From Robiginitalea sp. (GTDB lineage: Bacteria > Bacteroidota > Bacteroidia > Flavobacteriales > Flavobacteriaceae): a DNA stretch of 64,000 bases. The notes beneath the pieces are model-generated. The model was given only the letters and a program-made list of their open reading frames with translations. It was not told the DNA's origin and searched no databases. Positions 27,899-35,552 of this stretch are shown in pieces (positions within the stretch are counted from its first letter, which is position 1; the number at the start of each line of letters is the position of its first letter). The stretch is from contig JAHEJJ010000001.1 of NCBI GenBank assembly GCA_024638915.1, positions 248,001-312,000 of the forward strand. The letters run 5' to 3'. Made by a program: the position numbers and the translations under genes.

Positions 27899-28210
27899 CT
27901 ATTTAATGATCAGTTTACGAGTGGCCACTTTGTTGGTTTCGAAAACCCTAAGGACATAAACGCCGGCATCGAGCTCGGAAAGATTGAGTTCCTTTCCTAA
28001 TATGGTGGTTTCCATGATCGGACTTCCGAAAACATCGAAGATCATTATTTTTTTGGGCGCGTTGTGCTGTGTGGTAATGTATACCTTGCCCTGTGTAACA
28101 GGATTTGGATATAGTGAAAAACCCTCAATACCCCCGTCGGTAGTCGGCTTATTCTGACTATATCCTATGGCAATAATAAAAAAGAAGATGAAGGGGTAAA
28201 AGTGCTTCAT
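27899..28210 (-). CDS. minimal T9SS type A sorting-domain protein, second copy
   Basis: The 103-residue protein has the same layout as its neighbour: a signal peptide (1-18), a short linker, and a T9SS C-terminal domain with FSLYPNPVTQGKVYI, IMIFDVFGSPI, GVYVLRV and the final RKLIIK. The two proteins are clearly paralogous but diverged. A promoter-like box lies about 29 bases upstream of its ATG, with a palindrome behind it. Confidence 0.85.
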   Translation of the reverse strand: MKHFYPFIFFFIIAIGYSQNKPTTDGGIEGFSLYPNPVTQGKVYITTQHNAPKKIMIFDVFGSPIMETTILGKELNLSELDAGVYVLRVFETNKVATRKLIIK

Positions 28211-28238
28211 TCAAATATCTAACTAGATTAATTCTAAA

Positions 28239-28246
28239 CAAATATA
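28239..28246 (-). promoter_or_regulatory. candidate -7 promoter element for the T9SS mini-protein gene
   Basis: On the minus strand the sequence is TATATTTG, a match to TAnnTTTG, ending 28 bases before the ATG at 28210. Confidence 0.5.
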
Positions 28247-28257
28247 GAAATTTTAGG

Positions 28258-28276
28258 CTGTCCAATCAGTGGACAG
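28258..28276. promoter_or_regulatory. 7-bp inverted repeat upstream of the T9SS mini-protein promoter
   Basis: CTGTCCA at 28258-28264 and TGGACAG at 28270-28276 are perfect reverse complements around a 5-base spacer. The repeat lies 12-30 bases upstream of the -7 box, over the expected -33 region, as a repressor or activator site would. There is no T-tract on either side, so it is not an intrinsic terminator. Confidence 0.4.
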
Positions 28277-28650
28277 TTACGTTAAAATCCGCATTTTCGT
28301 TGAAATACAGATCTGCTTTAATGATTTAATAGGCCTGAATCAGATTTCTGTCTTATTATGCTGGCTTCATTGATTAATTATTTTTAAGGCCTTTCGCGGA
28401 CCGGGAGTAATTTGGACACCTTAGAAGATACCGGAAAAATGTTACTATATTGTTATGAAATCATTTTAGGCCTGACCTTTTCTTGCCAATAATATTATAT
28501 TTGTTTGTAGGTGTAGAGAGCAGAAGAAGCCTGAATTGCAGGTTTTTAACCCGGTTGGAATTACAGCTGATTTCCATGGTCAAAGCCAGGCAAAAAACTA
28601 TGCATGAGTAAAGATTTCAAGACCCTGATCTGTTGCACCAAATTTGCAAG
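28277..28650. other. intergenic region before the two-component system
   Basis: About 370 bases hold no supportable gene. The right-hand part carries the candidate promoter of the response regulator and an untranslated leader of about 140 bases. I see no RNA gene or long repeat here. Confidence 0.5.
28496..28503 (+). promoter_or_regulatory. candidate -7 promoter element for the two-component operon
   Basis: TATATTTG matches TAnnTTTG. It lies about 147 bases before the response regulator ATG, which implies a long leader. Confidence 0.4.
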
Positions 28651-29337
28651 ATGAAAAAGAACGAGATAAAAATCCTTTTGGTGGATGACGAACCAGATAT
28701 ACTGGAGATACTTAAATATAATTTATCGTCACAAGGTTACCAGATTTTCACTGCCAAAAATGGTTTGGAAGCTGTAGCGAAGGCCAAGAAGAAAAAACCG
28801 CATCTTATAATTCTCGATGTCATGATGCCTGAAATGGACGGTATGGAGGCCTGCGAGATTATTCGAAATACCAAGGGTTTGGAACATACCATAATAGCTT
28901 TTTTAACGGCTAGAGCAGAGGATTATTCTCAGGTTGCTGGATTCGATGCCGGAGCCGATGACTATATAACCAAGCCTATTAAGCCTAAAGTCCTGGTCAG
29001 CAAGATTAAAGCGCTACTCAGAAGACTGAAAGAAGATGCTGCTCAGGCGGACGAAGTGATGAAGGTGGGAAATATCATTATCAACCGTGAAGAATACAAA
29101 GTAATCAACAATGGCGATGAAATATTCCTTCCACGTAAGGAATTCGAATTACTGGCTTTGCTGGCTTCAAAGCCCGATAAAGTTTTTAAACGGGAGGTGA
29201 TTCTGGATAAAGTATGGGGCCAGGAAGTAGTGGTAGGCGGCCGAACGATTGATGTCCATATCAGAAAACTTCGCGAAAAGATCGGGGACGATCATTTTAA
29301 AACGGTCAAAGGCGTGGGGTATAAGTTCGTTCTGTAA
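28651..29337 (+). CDS. PhoB/OmpR-family response regulator
   Basis: The 228-residue protein has an N-terminal receiver domain with the phosphoacceptor Asp56 (LIILDVMMPEMDG), the acidic pair in VDDEPDIL and the conserved Lys in YITKPIKPK. A C-terminal OmpR/PhoB winged helix follows (FELLALLASKPDKVFKREVI, then GRTIDVHIRKLREKIG). I start at the ATG at 28651; the frame extends to a TTG at 28633 without family support. The stop overlaps the kinase ATG by one base (TAATG). It resembles PhoB, but the signal is not shown. Confidence 0.92.
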   Translation: MKKNEIKILLVDDEPDILEILKYNLSSQGYQIFTAKNGLEAVAKAKKKKPHLIILDVMMPEMDGMEACEIIRNTKGLEHTIIAFLTARAEDYSQVAGFDAGADDYITKPIKPKVLVSKIKALLRRLKEDAAQADEVMKVGNIIINREEYKVINNGDEIFLPRKEFELLALLASKPDKVFKREVILDKVWGQEVVVGGRTIDVHIRKLREKIGDDHFKTVKGVGYKFVL

Positions 29338-30404
29338 TGGCCACCAGGTTAAAAAAGTCCTACAAATTTGCATTGCGCGCCTCTTTATTGATCGCTGCGA
29401 TTCTATCGATATTTTTTGGAGGTATTTTGTGGTATAAAAAGCAAATGACCGAATACGGACCATGGCTGATTATTTTCATACTGCTGATTTTCGCCATCTC
29501 TTTTCTGGTGATTCAAATTCGGGTTGAAAAATATATCTACCGGCGTATGAAAAAGATCTACGACGATGTATCCTTGCTCGAATCAACTGATTTTCCATTG
29601 GGACCTGTTACTACAGATATGAAAACGCTTACCGAGGAGATCGAAAGATTTGCCAAGGACAAAAAGATCGAAATAGACACACTGAAAATTCGTGAAGCCT
29701 ATAGAAAGGATTTCTTAGGCAATGTGGCCCATGAACTAAAGACCCCCCTTTTTACGGTCCAGGGCTATATTCTAACCCTGCTGGATGGTGCTTTGGAAGA
29801 CAAAAACGTCAGACGAAAGTACCTTCAAAGAGCCCAAAAAGGGGTCGAGCGGCTGATCTATATTGTAAAAGATCTTGACCTTATCACGAAACTGGAAATC
29901 GGGGATCTCAATCTGGAGTACGGCAAATTTGATATTATTGAGCTTGTTCAGGCAGTCTTTGATCTGCTCGAGATAAAAGCCTCAAAAAAAGGCGTGAGCC
30001 TCACTTTTGATATGGCTTACGACTCGCCCATCATGGTTAATGCCGACAGAGAAAAGATTCAACAGGTAGTCTCGAATCTCGTTGTGAATTCCATAAAATA
30101 CGGCCATACGGATGGCACGACTGAGGTAAGCGTGGAAAACCTTATCGAGAATAGAGTGATCGTAAGGATCACAGACAACGGGGAAGGTATTCCAGAGGAA
30201 CATATTCCCAGAATTTTTGAACGCTTTTACCGCGTGGATAAAAGTGGTAGTCGAAAAGAAGGAGGTTCCGGACTGGGACTGTCTATCGTTAAACACATCA
30301 TCGAAGCTCATGGGGAAAAGATCTATGTAGAAAGCGTGCCCGGGGTTGGGTCTGAATTCTCTTTTACACTAGAAAAGGCCAGGGTTACAGGCAAGGGAGA
30401 ATAA
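29337..30404 (+). CDS. PhoR-like sensor histidine kinase
   Basis: This 355-residue inner-membrane kinase has two N-terminal transmembrane helices (about 13-31 and 41-61) with only a short loop between them, so little extracytoplasmic sensing domain exists. The phosphorylated His132 lies in NVAHELKTP. The ATP-binding domain shows VNSIKYG (N box), DNGEGIPEEH (G1), FERFYRVD (F box) and GGSGLGLSIVKHI (G2). It is translationally coupled to the response regulator. PhoR-like domain order suggests envelope or phosphate sensing, but this is inference. Confidence 0.92.
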   Translation: MATRLKKSYKFALRASLLIAAILSIFFGGILWYKKQMTEYGPWLIIFILLIFAISFLVIQIRVEKYIYRRMKKIYDDVSLLESTDFPLGPVTTDMKTLTEEIERFAKDKKIEIDTLKIREAYRKDFLGNVAHELKTPLFTVQGYILTLLDGALEDKNVRRKYLQRAQKGVERLIYIVKDLDLITKLEIGDLNLEYGKFDIIELVQAVFDLLEIKASKKGVSLTFDMAYDSPIMVNADREKIQQVVSNLVVNSIKYGHTDGTTEVSVENLIENRVIVRITDNGEGIPEEHIPRIFERFYRVDKSGSRKEGGSGLGLSIVKHIIEAHGEKIYVESVPGVGSEFSFTLEKARVTGKGE

Positions 30405-30447
30405 AAGATTTAATTAGTTTTACCAGAAGGAAGAAAAGATCAGCGTT

Positions 30448-31119
30448 GTGGGAAGCAAAAAAAAATTGCGGAGATTTCGTGAAAACCAAACCTTCGATAA
30501 TTTGATCCAACCCGACAGGGATCAGGTACTTAAAGGGCACAGCGATCTCAGCGGTAACTGGCAACAGCGATTTGGAAACAAAAATCCGATTGTTCTCGAA
30601 TTAGGTTGTGGAAAAGGTGAATACACTATTGGACTGGCTGCCCGAAACCCCGTTAAAAACTACATCGGAATCGATATCAAAGGCGCCCGGCTATGGAGGG
30701 GGGCCAAGACCGCTATTGAAAACCAAATGAAAAATGTATTATTCATGAGGACTCAAATTGAACTCCTCGACCGTCTTTTTGCAGAAAATGAAATCGCTGA
30801 AATTTGGATTACCTTCCCTGACCCGCAGATTAAATACAAAAGAACCAAACATAGAATGACCAACAGGCACTTTTTAAAAATGTACCACTATATTATGGCA
30901 GAGCAGGGGGAGGTACATCTTAAAACGGATAGTGAATTCCTTCATGGTTATACTATTGGTTTGCTTCAGGGACTGGGTCATGAAATCCTGTATGCCAATC
31001 ACGATGTTTACAGGAATGAAGGAAGCCCTGCTGAAGTACTGGAAATTCAGACTTTCTATGAAACCCGATATTTGGAATCCGGTAAGCCCATTACCTATAT
31101 AAGATTTAGGCTCAACTGA
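30448..31119 (+). CDS. trmB: tRNA (guanine-N7-)-methyltransferase
   Basis: TrmB methylates G46 of tRNA at N7, using S-adenosylmethionine. The 223-residue protein has the SAM-binding motif VLELGCGKGEYTIGLA near residue 50, IGIDIKGARLWRGA, and the catalytic-region ITFPDPQIKYKRTKHRM near residue 115. The start is a GTG at 30448; no suitable ATG exists nearby. The gene follows the kinase by 43 bases and precedes the LysE exporter by 3 bases. Confidence 0.93.
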   Translation: MGSKKKLRRFRENQTFDNLIQPDRDQVLKGHSDLSGNWQQRFGNKNPIVLELGCGKGEYTIGLAARNPVKNYIGIDIKGARLWRGAKTAIENQMKNVLFMRTQIELLDRLFAENEIAEIWITFPDPQIKYKRTKHRMTNRHFLKMYHYIMAEQGEVHLKTDSEFLHGYTIGLLQGLGHEILYANHDVYRNEGSPAEVLEIQTFYETRYLESGKPITYIRFRLN

Positions 31120-31122
31120 CCT

Positions 31123-31752
31123 ATGACACATTTGATAATTTTATTTTTTGCTACATATTCTGCCGCTTTTATGGCCACCGTACCGCCTGGGCTATTGAAT
31201 ATGAATGCCGCAAAAACCAGTGTGGATAAAGGAAAATTGAATGGGATCATATTCAGCCTGGGAGTGGCTGTGATTATCATGACTCAAGCCTATATCGCGG
31301 TGCTGATCTCAAAATTTCTTTATCGAAATCCTGAAGTTATCGACATTCTGCTCAAAATCGCTCTTTTGGTTTTCGCTTTCTTCGCTATTTATTTCTTTAT
31401 ATCTGCCAAGAAGAACAAGGTTAAAAATATTCGTATGGTGAAAGTGAGCAAGAAAAATAGTTTTTTCAAGGGAATGCTTTTGGCTTCACTCAACCTGCTC
31501 ACCATACCATACTATGCCGGCCTGAATGCCATGTGGAACGCAACTGGCTGGATCAAATTCGAGATATGGGATATATTGACCTTTGTTTTAGCCGCAGGCT
31601 GCGGTTCTTTTACCGTATTATATTTCTACACTATTTATTTCAATAAGCTCGAGGCCAGGACCGACCGGTTCTCTAAGAATTCGAACTATATATTAAGCCT
31701 TTTGATGCTCGTCCTTCTCACCATCACCATTATTCGTATCTTTTATAATTGA
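31123..31752 (+). CDS. LysE family translocator
   Basis: This 209-residue inner-membrane protein has six hydrophobic helices and the LysE/RhtB-family N-terminus (VPPGLLNMNAAKTSVDKG). The family exports amino acids or related metabolites; the substrate is not evident. It sits 3 bases after trmB, and its stop lies 5 bases before the preferred ATG of the alkyltransferase-like gene, so these three genes probably form one operon. Confidence 0.8.
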   Translation: MTHLIILFFATYSAAFMATVPPGLLNMNAAKTSVDKGKLNGIIFSLGVAVIIMTQAYIAVLISKFLYRNPEVIDILLKIALLVFAFFAIYFFISAKKNKVKNIRMVKVSKKNSFFKGMLLASLNLLTIPYYAGLNAMWNATGWIKFEIWDILTFVLAAGCGSFTVLYFYTIYFNKLEARTDRFSKNSNYILSLLMLVLLTITIIRIFYN

Positions 31753-31757
31753 ACAGG

Positions 31758-32096
31758 ATGAAGGATCAAAATTTTTTTCAGAAAGTGTACGAGGTGGCCC
31801 GGCAGATTCCCTATGGCAGGGTTACTTCCTATGGCGCGATTGCAAGGTATCTAGGAACCGCCCGAAGCGCAAGAATGGTAGGATGGGCCATGAATGGTTC
31901 GATTAAGAATGGGGATATCCCCGCTCACAGGGTGGTGAACCGCAATGGTCTGCTCAGCGGGAAGCACCATTTTGGCGGGACCCATCTTATGCAACAGCTC
32001 TTAGAGAACGAAGGTATTGAAGTAATAGACGACCAGGTGGTATATTTTCAAAAACACTTCTGGGATCCTTCAGTTGAACTGGACTACTATATCTGA
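31758..32096 (+). CDS. alkyltransferase-like (ATL) DNA repair protein
   Basis: The 112-residue protein has the helix-turn-helix and binding-channel fold of O6-alkylguanine-DNA alkyltransferase: IPYGRVTSYGAIARYLG, ARMVGWAMNGS, GLLSGKHHFGG. The reactive PCHRV motif reads IPAHRVV, so the alkyl-accepting Cys is an Ala. That is the mark of ATL proteins, which bind alkylated guanine and hand it to nucleotide excision repair rather than reversing it. I use the ATG at 31758; a TTG at 31749 overlaps the lysE stop. Confidence 0.88.
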   Translation: MKDQNFFQKVYEVARQIPYGRVTSYGAIARYLGTARSARMVGWAMNGSIKNGDIPAHRVVNRNGLLSGKHHFGGTHLMQQLLENEGIEVIDDQVVYFQKHFWDPSVELDYYI

Positions 32097-32194
32097 TCAA
32101 CTGCCTGGCAGACAGATTTTAATACTATTCGAAAGCATTATCTTTCCATAGTACATTTCAATTAGGCTATCAAGCTATTTCGGCTGTAAAACCC

Positions 32195-32202
32195 TATCTT
32201 TG
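32195..32202 (+). promoter_or_regulatory. candidate -7 promoter element for the mrp gene
   Basis: TATCTTTG matches TAnnTTTG and ends 29 bases before the mrp ATG. Confidence 0.5.
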
Positions 32203-32231
32203 AATGCTAATTCAATGAGTTATTTCCTGAT

Positions 32232-33368
32232 ATGAAACTGGCAAAGTCCGATATAATAAAAGCCCTGGAGACGATAACAGTACCCGGTGAAGGCCAAAAC
32301 ATGGTCGAAAGTGGGGCGGTGAAAAATATTCAGGTATTTGGGGATGAGGTCGTTATTGACATCACTATAAATAACCCTAGTCTTCAGGCACGGAAGAAGA
32401 CAGAAGTTGAGATCCTGAAAACGATCCACCAAAAGGTTTATGAGAAAGCTAAAATTACGATCAACGTAAAAGTAAACGCTTCTTCCAGACCCAAGGTCAA
32501 TGAGATTAAGGGAAAACCTATTCCAGGAATACAGAATATAATTGCCGTTGCCTCTGGCAAAGGCGGGGTTGGAAAATCTACTATCACAGCAAATCTGGCG
32601 GTGACTTTAGCCAAAATGGGTTTCAAAGTAGGTCTTCTCGATGCCGATATATATGGACCATCCATGCCATTGATGTTCGACATGACCCATGAAAAACCTC
32701 TTGCGACCAATGTCGATGGCAAGTCGAAGATGACACCTGTTGAAAACTACGGGGTAAAAGTATTATCCATAGGATTTTTCACAGAACCAAATCAGGCGGT
32801 TATCTGGAGAGGCCCTATGGCGGCCAAAGCCCTTAATCAGCTGATATTTGATGCTCACTGGGCAGACCTTGATTTTATGCTGGTCGACCTGCCACCTGGC
32901 ACTGGCGATATACATTTGAGTATTATGCAGGCCATGCCCGTTACCGGAGCAGTAGTGGTGAGTACTCCTCAAGAGGTGGCCCTTTCCGATGCCCGGAAAG
33001 GTGTTGCCATGTTTCAGCAGGAATCGATCAATGTACCCGTACTTGGGATCGTTGAAAACATGGCTTATTTCACACCTGATGAATTGCCGGATAAAAAATA
33101 CTATATATTTGGTAGGGAGGGAGCAAAAAACCTGGCCGAGGACCTCGATGTACCCTTTTTAGGGGAGATACCTTTGATACAAAGCATACGCGAAGCCGGC
33201 GACGTGGGAAGGCCTGCGGCTATGCAAACGGCAACAGTGGTCGAAGAGGCCTTTGATAGTCTCACTAAAAAAGTAGTGGAAGAGTTGGTGAGGCGCAATG
33301 ATAATTTACCGCCAACCGAGGCCATAAAGATTACAACTATGGCGGGTTGTGCTGCGGTAAAAAAATAA
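32232..33368 (+). CDS. apbC: Mrp/ApbC family iron-sulfur cluster carrier ATPase
   Basis: The 378-residue protein has an N-terminal DUF59/MIP18-type domain (residues 1-85) and a P-loop ATPase of the MinD/Mrp family. The deviant Walker A GKGGVGKST is near residue 110, LLDADIYGPSMP follows, and DLPPGTGDIHLS is near residue 222. Such proteins carry Fe-S clusters to target enzymes. The window encodes many Fe-S proteins (Nuo, ferredoxin, NifJ, KorB) that would need this service. Its stop overlaps the NifU-like ATG by one base. Confidence 0.93.
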   Translation: MKLAKSDIIKALETITVPGEGQNMVESGAVKNIQVFGDEVVIDITINNPSLQARKKTEVEILKTIHQKVYEKAKITINVKVNASSRPKVNEIKGKPIPGIQNIIAVASGKGGVGKSTITANLAVTLAKMGFKVGLLDADIYGPSMPLMFDMTHEKPLATNVDGKSKMTPVENYGVKVLSIGFFTEPNQAVIWRGPMAAKALNQLIFDAHWADLDFMLVDLPPGTGDIHLSIMQAMPVTGAVVVSTPQEVALSDARKGVAMFQQESINVPVLGIVENMAYFTPDELPDKKYYIFGREGAKNLAEDLDVPFLGEIPLIQSIREAGDVGRPAAMQTATVVEEAFDSLTKKVVEELVRRNDNLPPTEAIKITTMAGCAAVKK

Positions 33369-33610
33369 TGTATATGAATCCGGAGGAATTAAGAACGAAT
33401 GTTGAAAAAGCGCTCGATGAGATCCGCCCCTTCCTACAGAGCGATGGGGGAGATATCTCATTGATCTCCATCGATGATAAGAGCGTGAAAGTCCGGTTGG
33501 AAGGTAATTGTGTGGGTTGTTCGGTCAATCAGATGACCTTAAAGAGCGGTGTTGAGATGACCATTAAAAAGCATGCCCCTCAGATCGAAAAAGTCATCAA
33601 TATCGATTAG
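33368..33610 (+). CDS. NifU C-terminal-domain iron-sulfur scaffold protein
   Basis: This 80-residue protein is a stand-alone NifU C-terminal domain (NFU type). The cluster-binding CxxC is in EGNCVGCSVNQMTLKSGVE, and the N-terminal helix is RPFLQSDGGDISLISI. It binds and transfers a 4Fe-4S cluster. The ATG at 33368 overlaps the mrp stop, showing tight coupling of scaffold and carrier; a second ATG at 33374 is equally usable. Confidence 0.92.
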   Translation: MYMNPEELRTNVEKALDEIRPFLQSDGGDISLISIDDKSVKVRLEGNCVGCSVNQMTLKSGVEMTIKKHAPQIEKVINID

Positions 33611-33646
33611 CTCTGCAAACGCCCCCACAACTCTTACAAACTCCAG

Positions 33647-35383
33647 TTAAATCCTGGCCTGATAAGTAAACAGATGATAGTAGCGCCCCTGGGCATCGAT
33701 CAGTTCATCATGATTTCCCTGTTCCGCAATTTTGCCGTTTTCGATCACCAATATCTGATCGGCTTTCCTGATCGTACTCAGACGGTGGGCAATCACAAAA
33801 GTGGTTCGTCCCTTGGTCAGTTCAGCTAAACTTTTTTGAATAAGCGCCTCACTTTCCGTATCCAGGTTCGAAGTGGCCTCGTCCAGTATAAGGATTTTGG
33901 GATTGGCAAGGACGGCCCTTGCGATAGCGATCCGTTGGCGTTGACCACCTGATAATTTAATGCCCCGTTCGCCGATAAGCGTATCCAAACCGTCCTCAAA
34001 ACGATCTGTGAATTCATCAACATATGCCGTTTTCACAGCGCTCTTAAGTTCAGATTCCGAAGCGTCGGGCCTGGGGAATAAAATATTTTCTCGAATAGTT
34101 CCTTCAAATAGAAAATCGTCCTGCAATACAACACCAAGATGTCTTCTGAAACTGTTTAAATCTACCATAGACAGATCCTTGCCATCTATCTTTACCACCC
34201 CATTTTGCGGAGTAAGGAAGCTTGCCGCTAGTCCTGCTATAGTACTCTTTCCCGAACCTGAACTTCCAACAAGGGCCACAACGCTTCCCGCCGGAACATT
34301 AAAACTCACATTATGCAGAACCTCCTTGTCTTCTTCATAGGCGAAAGCGACGTCGATGAACTCCATATCCCCTCTAATGCTTTCCAGAACAATATTCCGG
34401 TATTCCTGATCTGCTTCAGGCACAAAATTCATCAGTTCCTCCGTACGGTCGAGCCCCGCAAGCGCTTCTGTGAGCTGACTGCCGATATTGCTCATTTGTA
34501 CGATGGGGGCTATCATCAATCCCAGCAGAAATGTAAAAGTCAGAAATTCACCCACACTAAGTTCGCCCATCATAATCTTATAGCCACCAATACCCATGAT
34601 ACCGGTTGTGGCGACGCCCAGCAGGAATGTGGATGAACTGGTCATAAAGGCCGTTGCGGTAAGGCTTCTCTTCACATTTTGATACAGCTTATAAACACCT
34701 TTTTCGAAGACACCATGTTCCTGTACTTCGGCGTTAAAACCTTTTATAACGCGGATTCCTCCTAAGGTTTCGGTTAATCTTCCGGTAACCTCTGCATTAA
34801 TTTTTCCCCGATTCCTAAAAATGGGACGTATGATCTTAAAGGCTTTTAAAGCGATAAAGGCAAAAATGGCCAGGGGTATGAGCACAAATAGTGTCATGCT
34901 CGGACTTATGTTGATCAGTAAAATCAATGAGACTACAGCGGTAATACTTCCACCCACCAGTTGGACCAGGCCTGTCCCTATTAAGTTCCGCACTCCTTCT
35001 ACGTCGGTCATAATGCGCGATACCAATTCACCCGACTTGGTATTGTCGAAAAAACGGATGGGCAGCGATAGCACTTGCTTCTGTACCTGGGCTCGTAATT
35101 CCGAGATCATGAACTGTGCCTGTACGCTGAGGATCCTGGTCAACAGGAATGAGGTCACAGCCTGGATCAGTACGGCAAGTATCACCAAAATGACCAGAAT
35201 TTTAAGAAATTCGATATCCTTATTGGGAATGATATCGTCCATCAGGTATTTTAGTGACAATGGGGCTACAAAACTCGCTGCTTTGCTGATAATAATGAGA
35301 ATCAAGCCAATAACAACCAGGTTTCTCCTTGGCCAGATAATGGTTTTGAAGGCTTTGTAAATACTTATTTTTCGATCTGACAT
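33647..35383 (-). CDS. ABC exporter, fused permease and ATPase
   Basis: The 578-residue half-transporter has six transmembrane helices in the first 310 residues and a nucleotide-binding domain after that. The domain shows Walker A GSSGSGKST (about 372-380), the signature LSGGQRQR, Walker B ILILDEATS and the H-loop AHRLST. It resembles MsbA/LmrA-type homodimeric exporters of lipids or drugs. The substrate is not evident. It is divergent from the acylase gene and convergent with the NifU-like gene. Confidence 0.9.
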   Translation of the reverse strand: MSDRKISIYKAFKTIIWPRRNLVVIGLILIIISKAASFVAPLSLKYLMDDIIPNKDIEFLKILVILVILAVLIQAVTSFLLTRILSVQAQFMISELRAQVQKQVLSLPIRFFDNTKSGELVSRIMTDVEGVRNLIGTGLVQLVGGSITAVVSLILLINISPSMTLFVLIPLAIFAFIALKAFKIIRPIFRNRGKINAEVTGRLTETLGGIRVIKGFNAEVQEHGVFEKGVYKLYQNVKRSLTATAFMTSSSTFLLGVATTGIMGIGGYKIMMGELSVGEFLTFTFLLGLMIAPIVQMSNIGSQLTEALAGLDRTEELMNFVPEADQEYRNIVLESIRGDMEFIDVAFAYEEDKEVLHNVSFNVPAGSVVALVGSSGSGKSTIAGLAASFLTPQNGVVKIDGKDLSMVDLNSFRRHLGVVLQDDFLFEGTIRENILFPRPDASESELKSAVKTAYVDEFTDRFEDGLDTLIGERGIKLSGGQRQRIAIARAVLANPKILILDEATSNLDTESEALIQKSLAELTKGRTTFVIAHRLSTIRKADQILVIENGKIAEQGNHDELIDAQGRYYHLFTYQARI

Positions 35384-35404
35384 GAAACAGGATATTCTAT
35401 AGGT

Positions 35405-35448
35405 AAGCGCTGCAATTTAAATTAAATATCCGGTGTGGGAAGCGCTGC
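35405..35448. repeat. 9-bp direct repeat in the ABC exporter/acylase intergenic region
   Basis: AAGCGCTGC occurs at 35405-35413 and again at 35440-35448, 35 bases apart start to start. It lies between divergent genes and could be a paired protein-binding site. A chance match cannot be excluded. Confidence 0.3.
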
Positions 35449-35469
35449 GGTTCGGCTGCGGACAATTTT

Positions 35470-35487
35470 TATGCTAAAATTAGCATA
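35470..35487. promoter_or_regulatory. operator-like palindrome upstream of the acylase
   Basis: TATGCTAA-AA-TTAGCATA is an inverted repeat with perfect 8-base arms and a 2-base centre. It lies 66 bases before the acylase ATG, between divergent genes. The symmetry is like that of a dimeric regulator site; no regulator is encoded beside it. Confidence 0.4.
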
Positions 35488-35552
35488 TGAGCCGTCTGAC
35501 ACTTAAATTAAGCCTGGTATTTGGACCAGACTCCTCTTAAATTTACCCAGCT

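Noticed and set aside
28501-28560. A terminator or riboswitch before the response regulator
   Set aside because: The CCTGAATTGCAGG hairpin has only four reliable pairs and sits inside the likely leader, so it is too weak to call.
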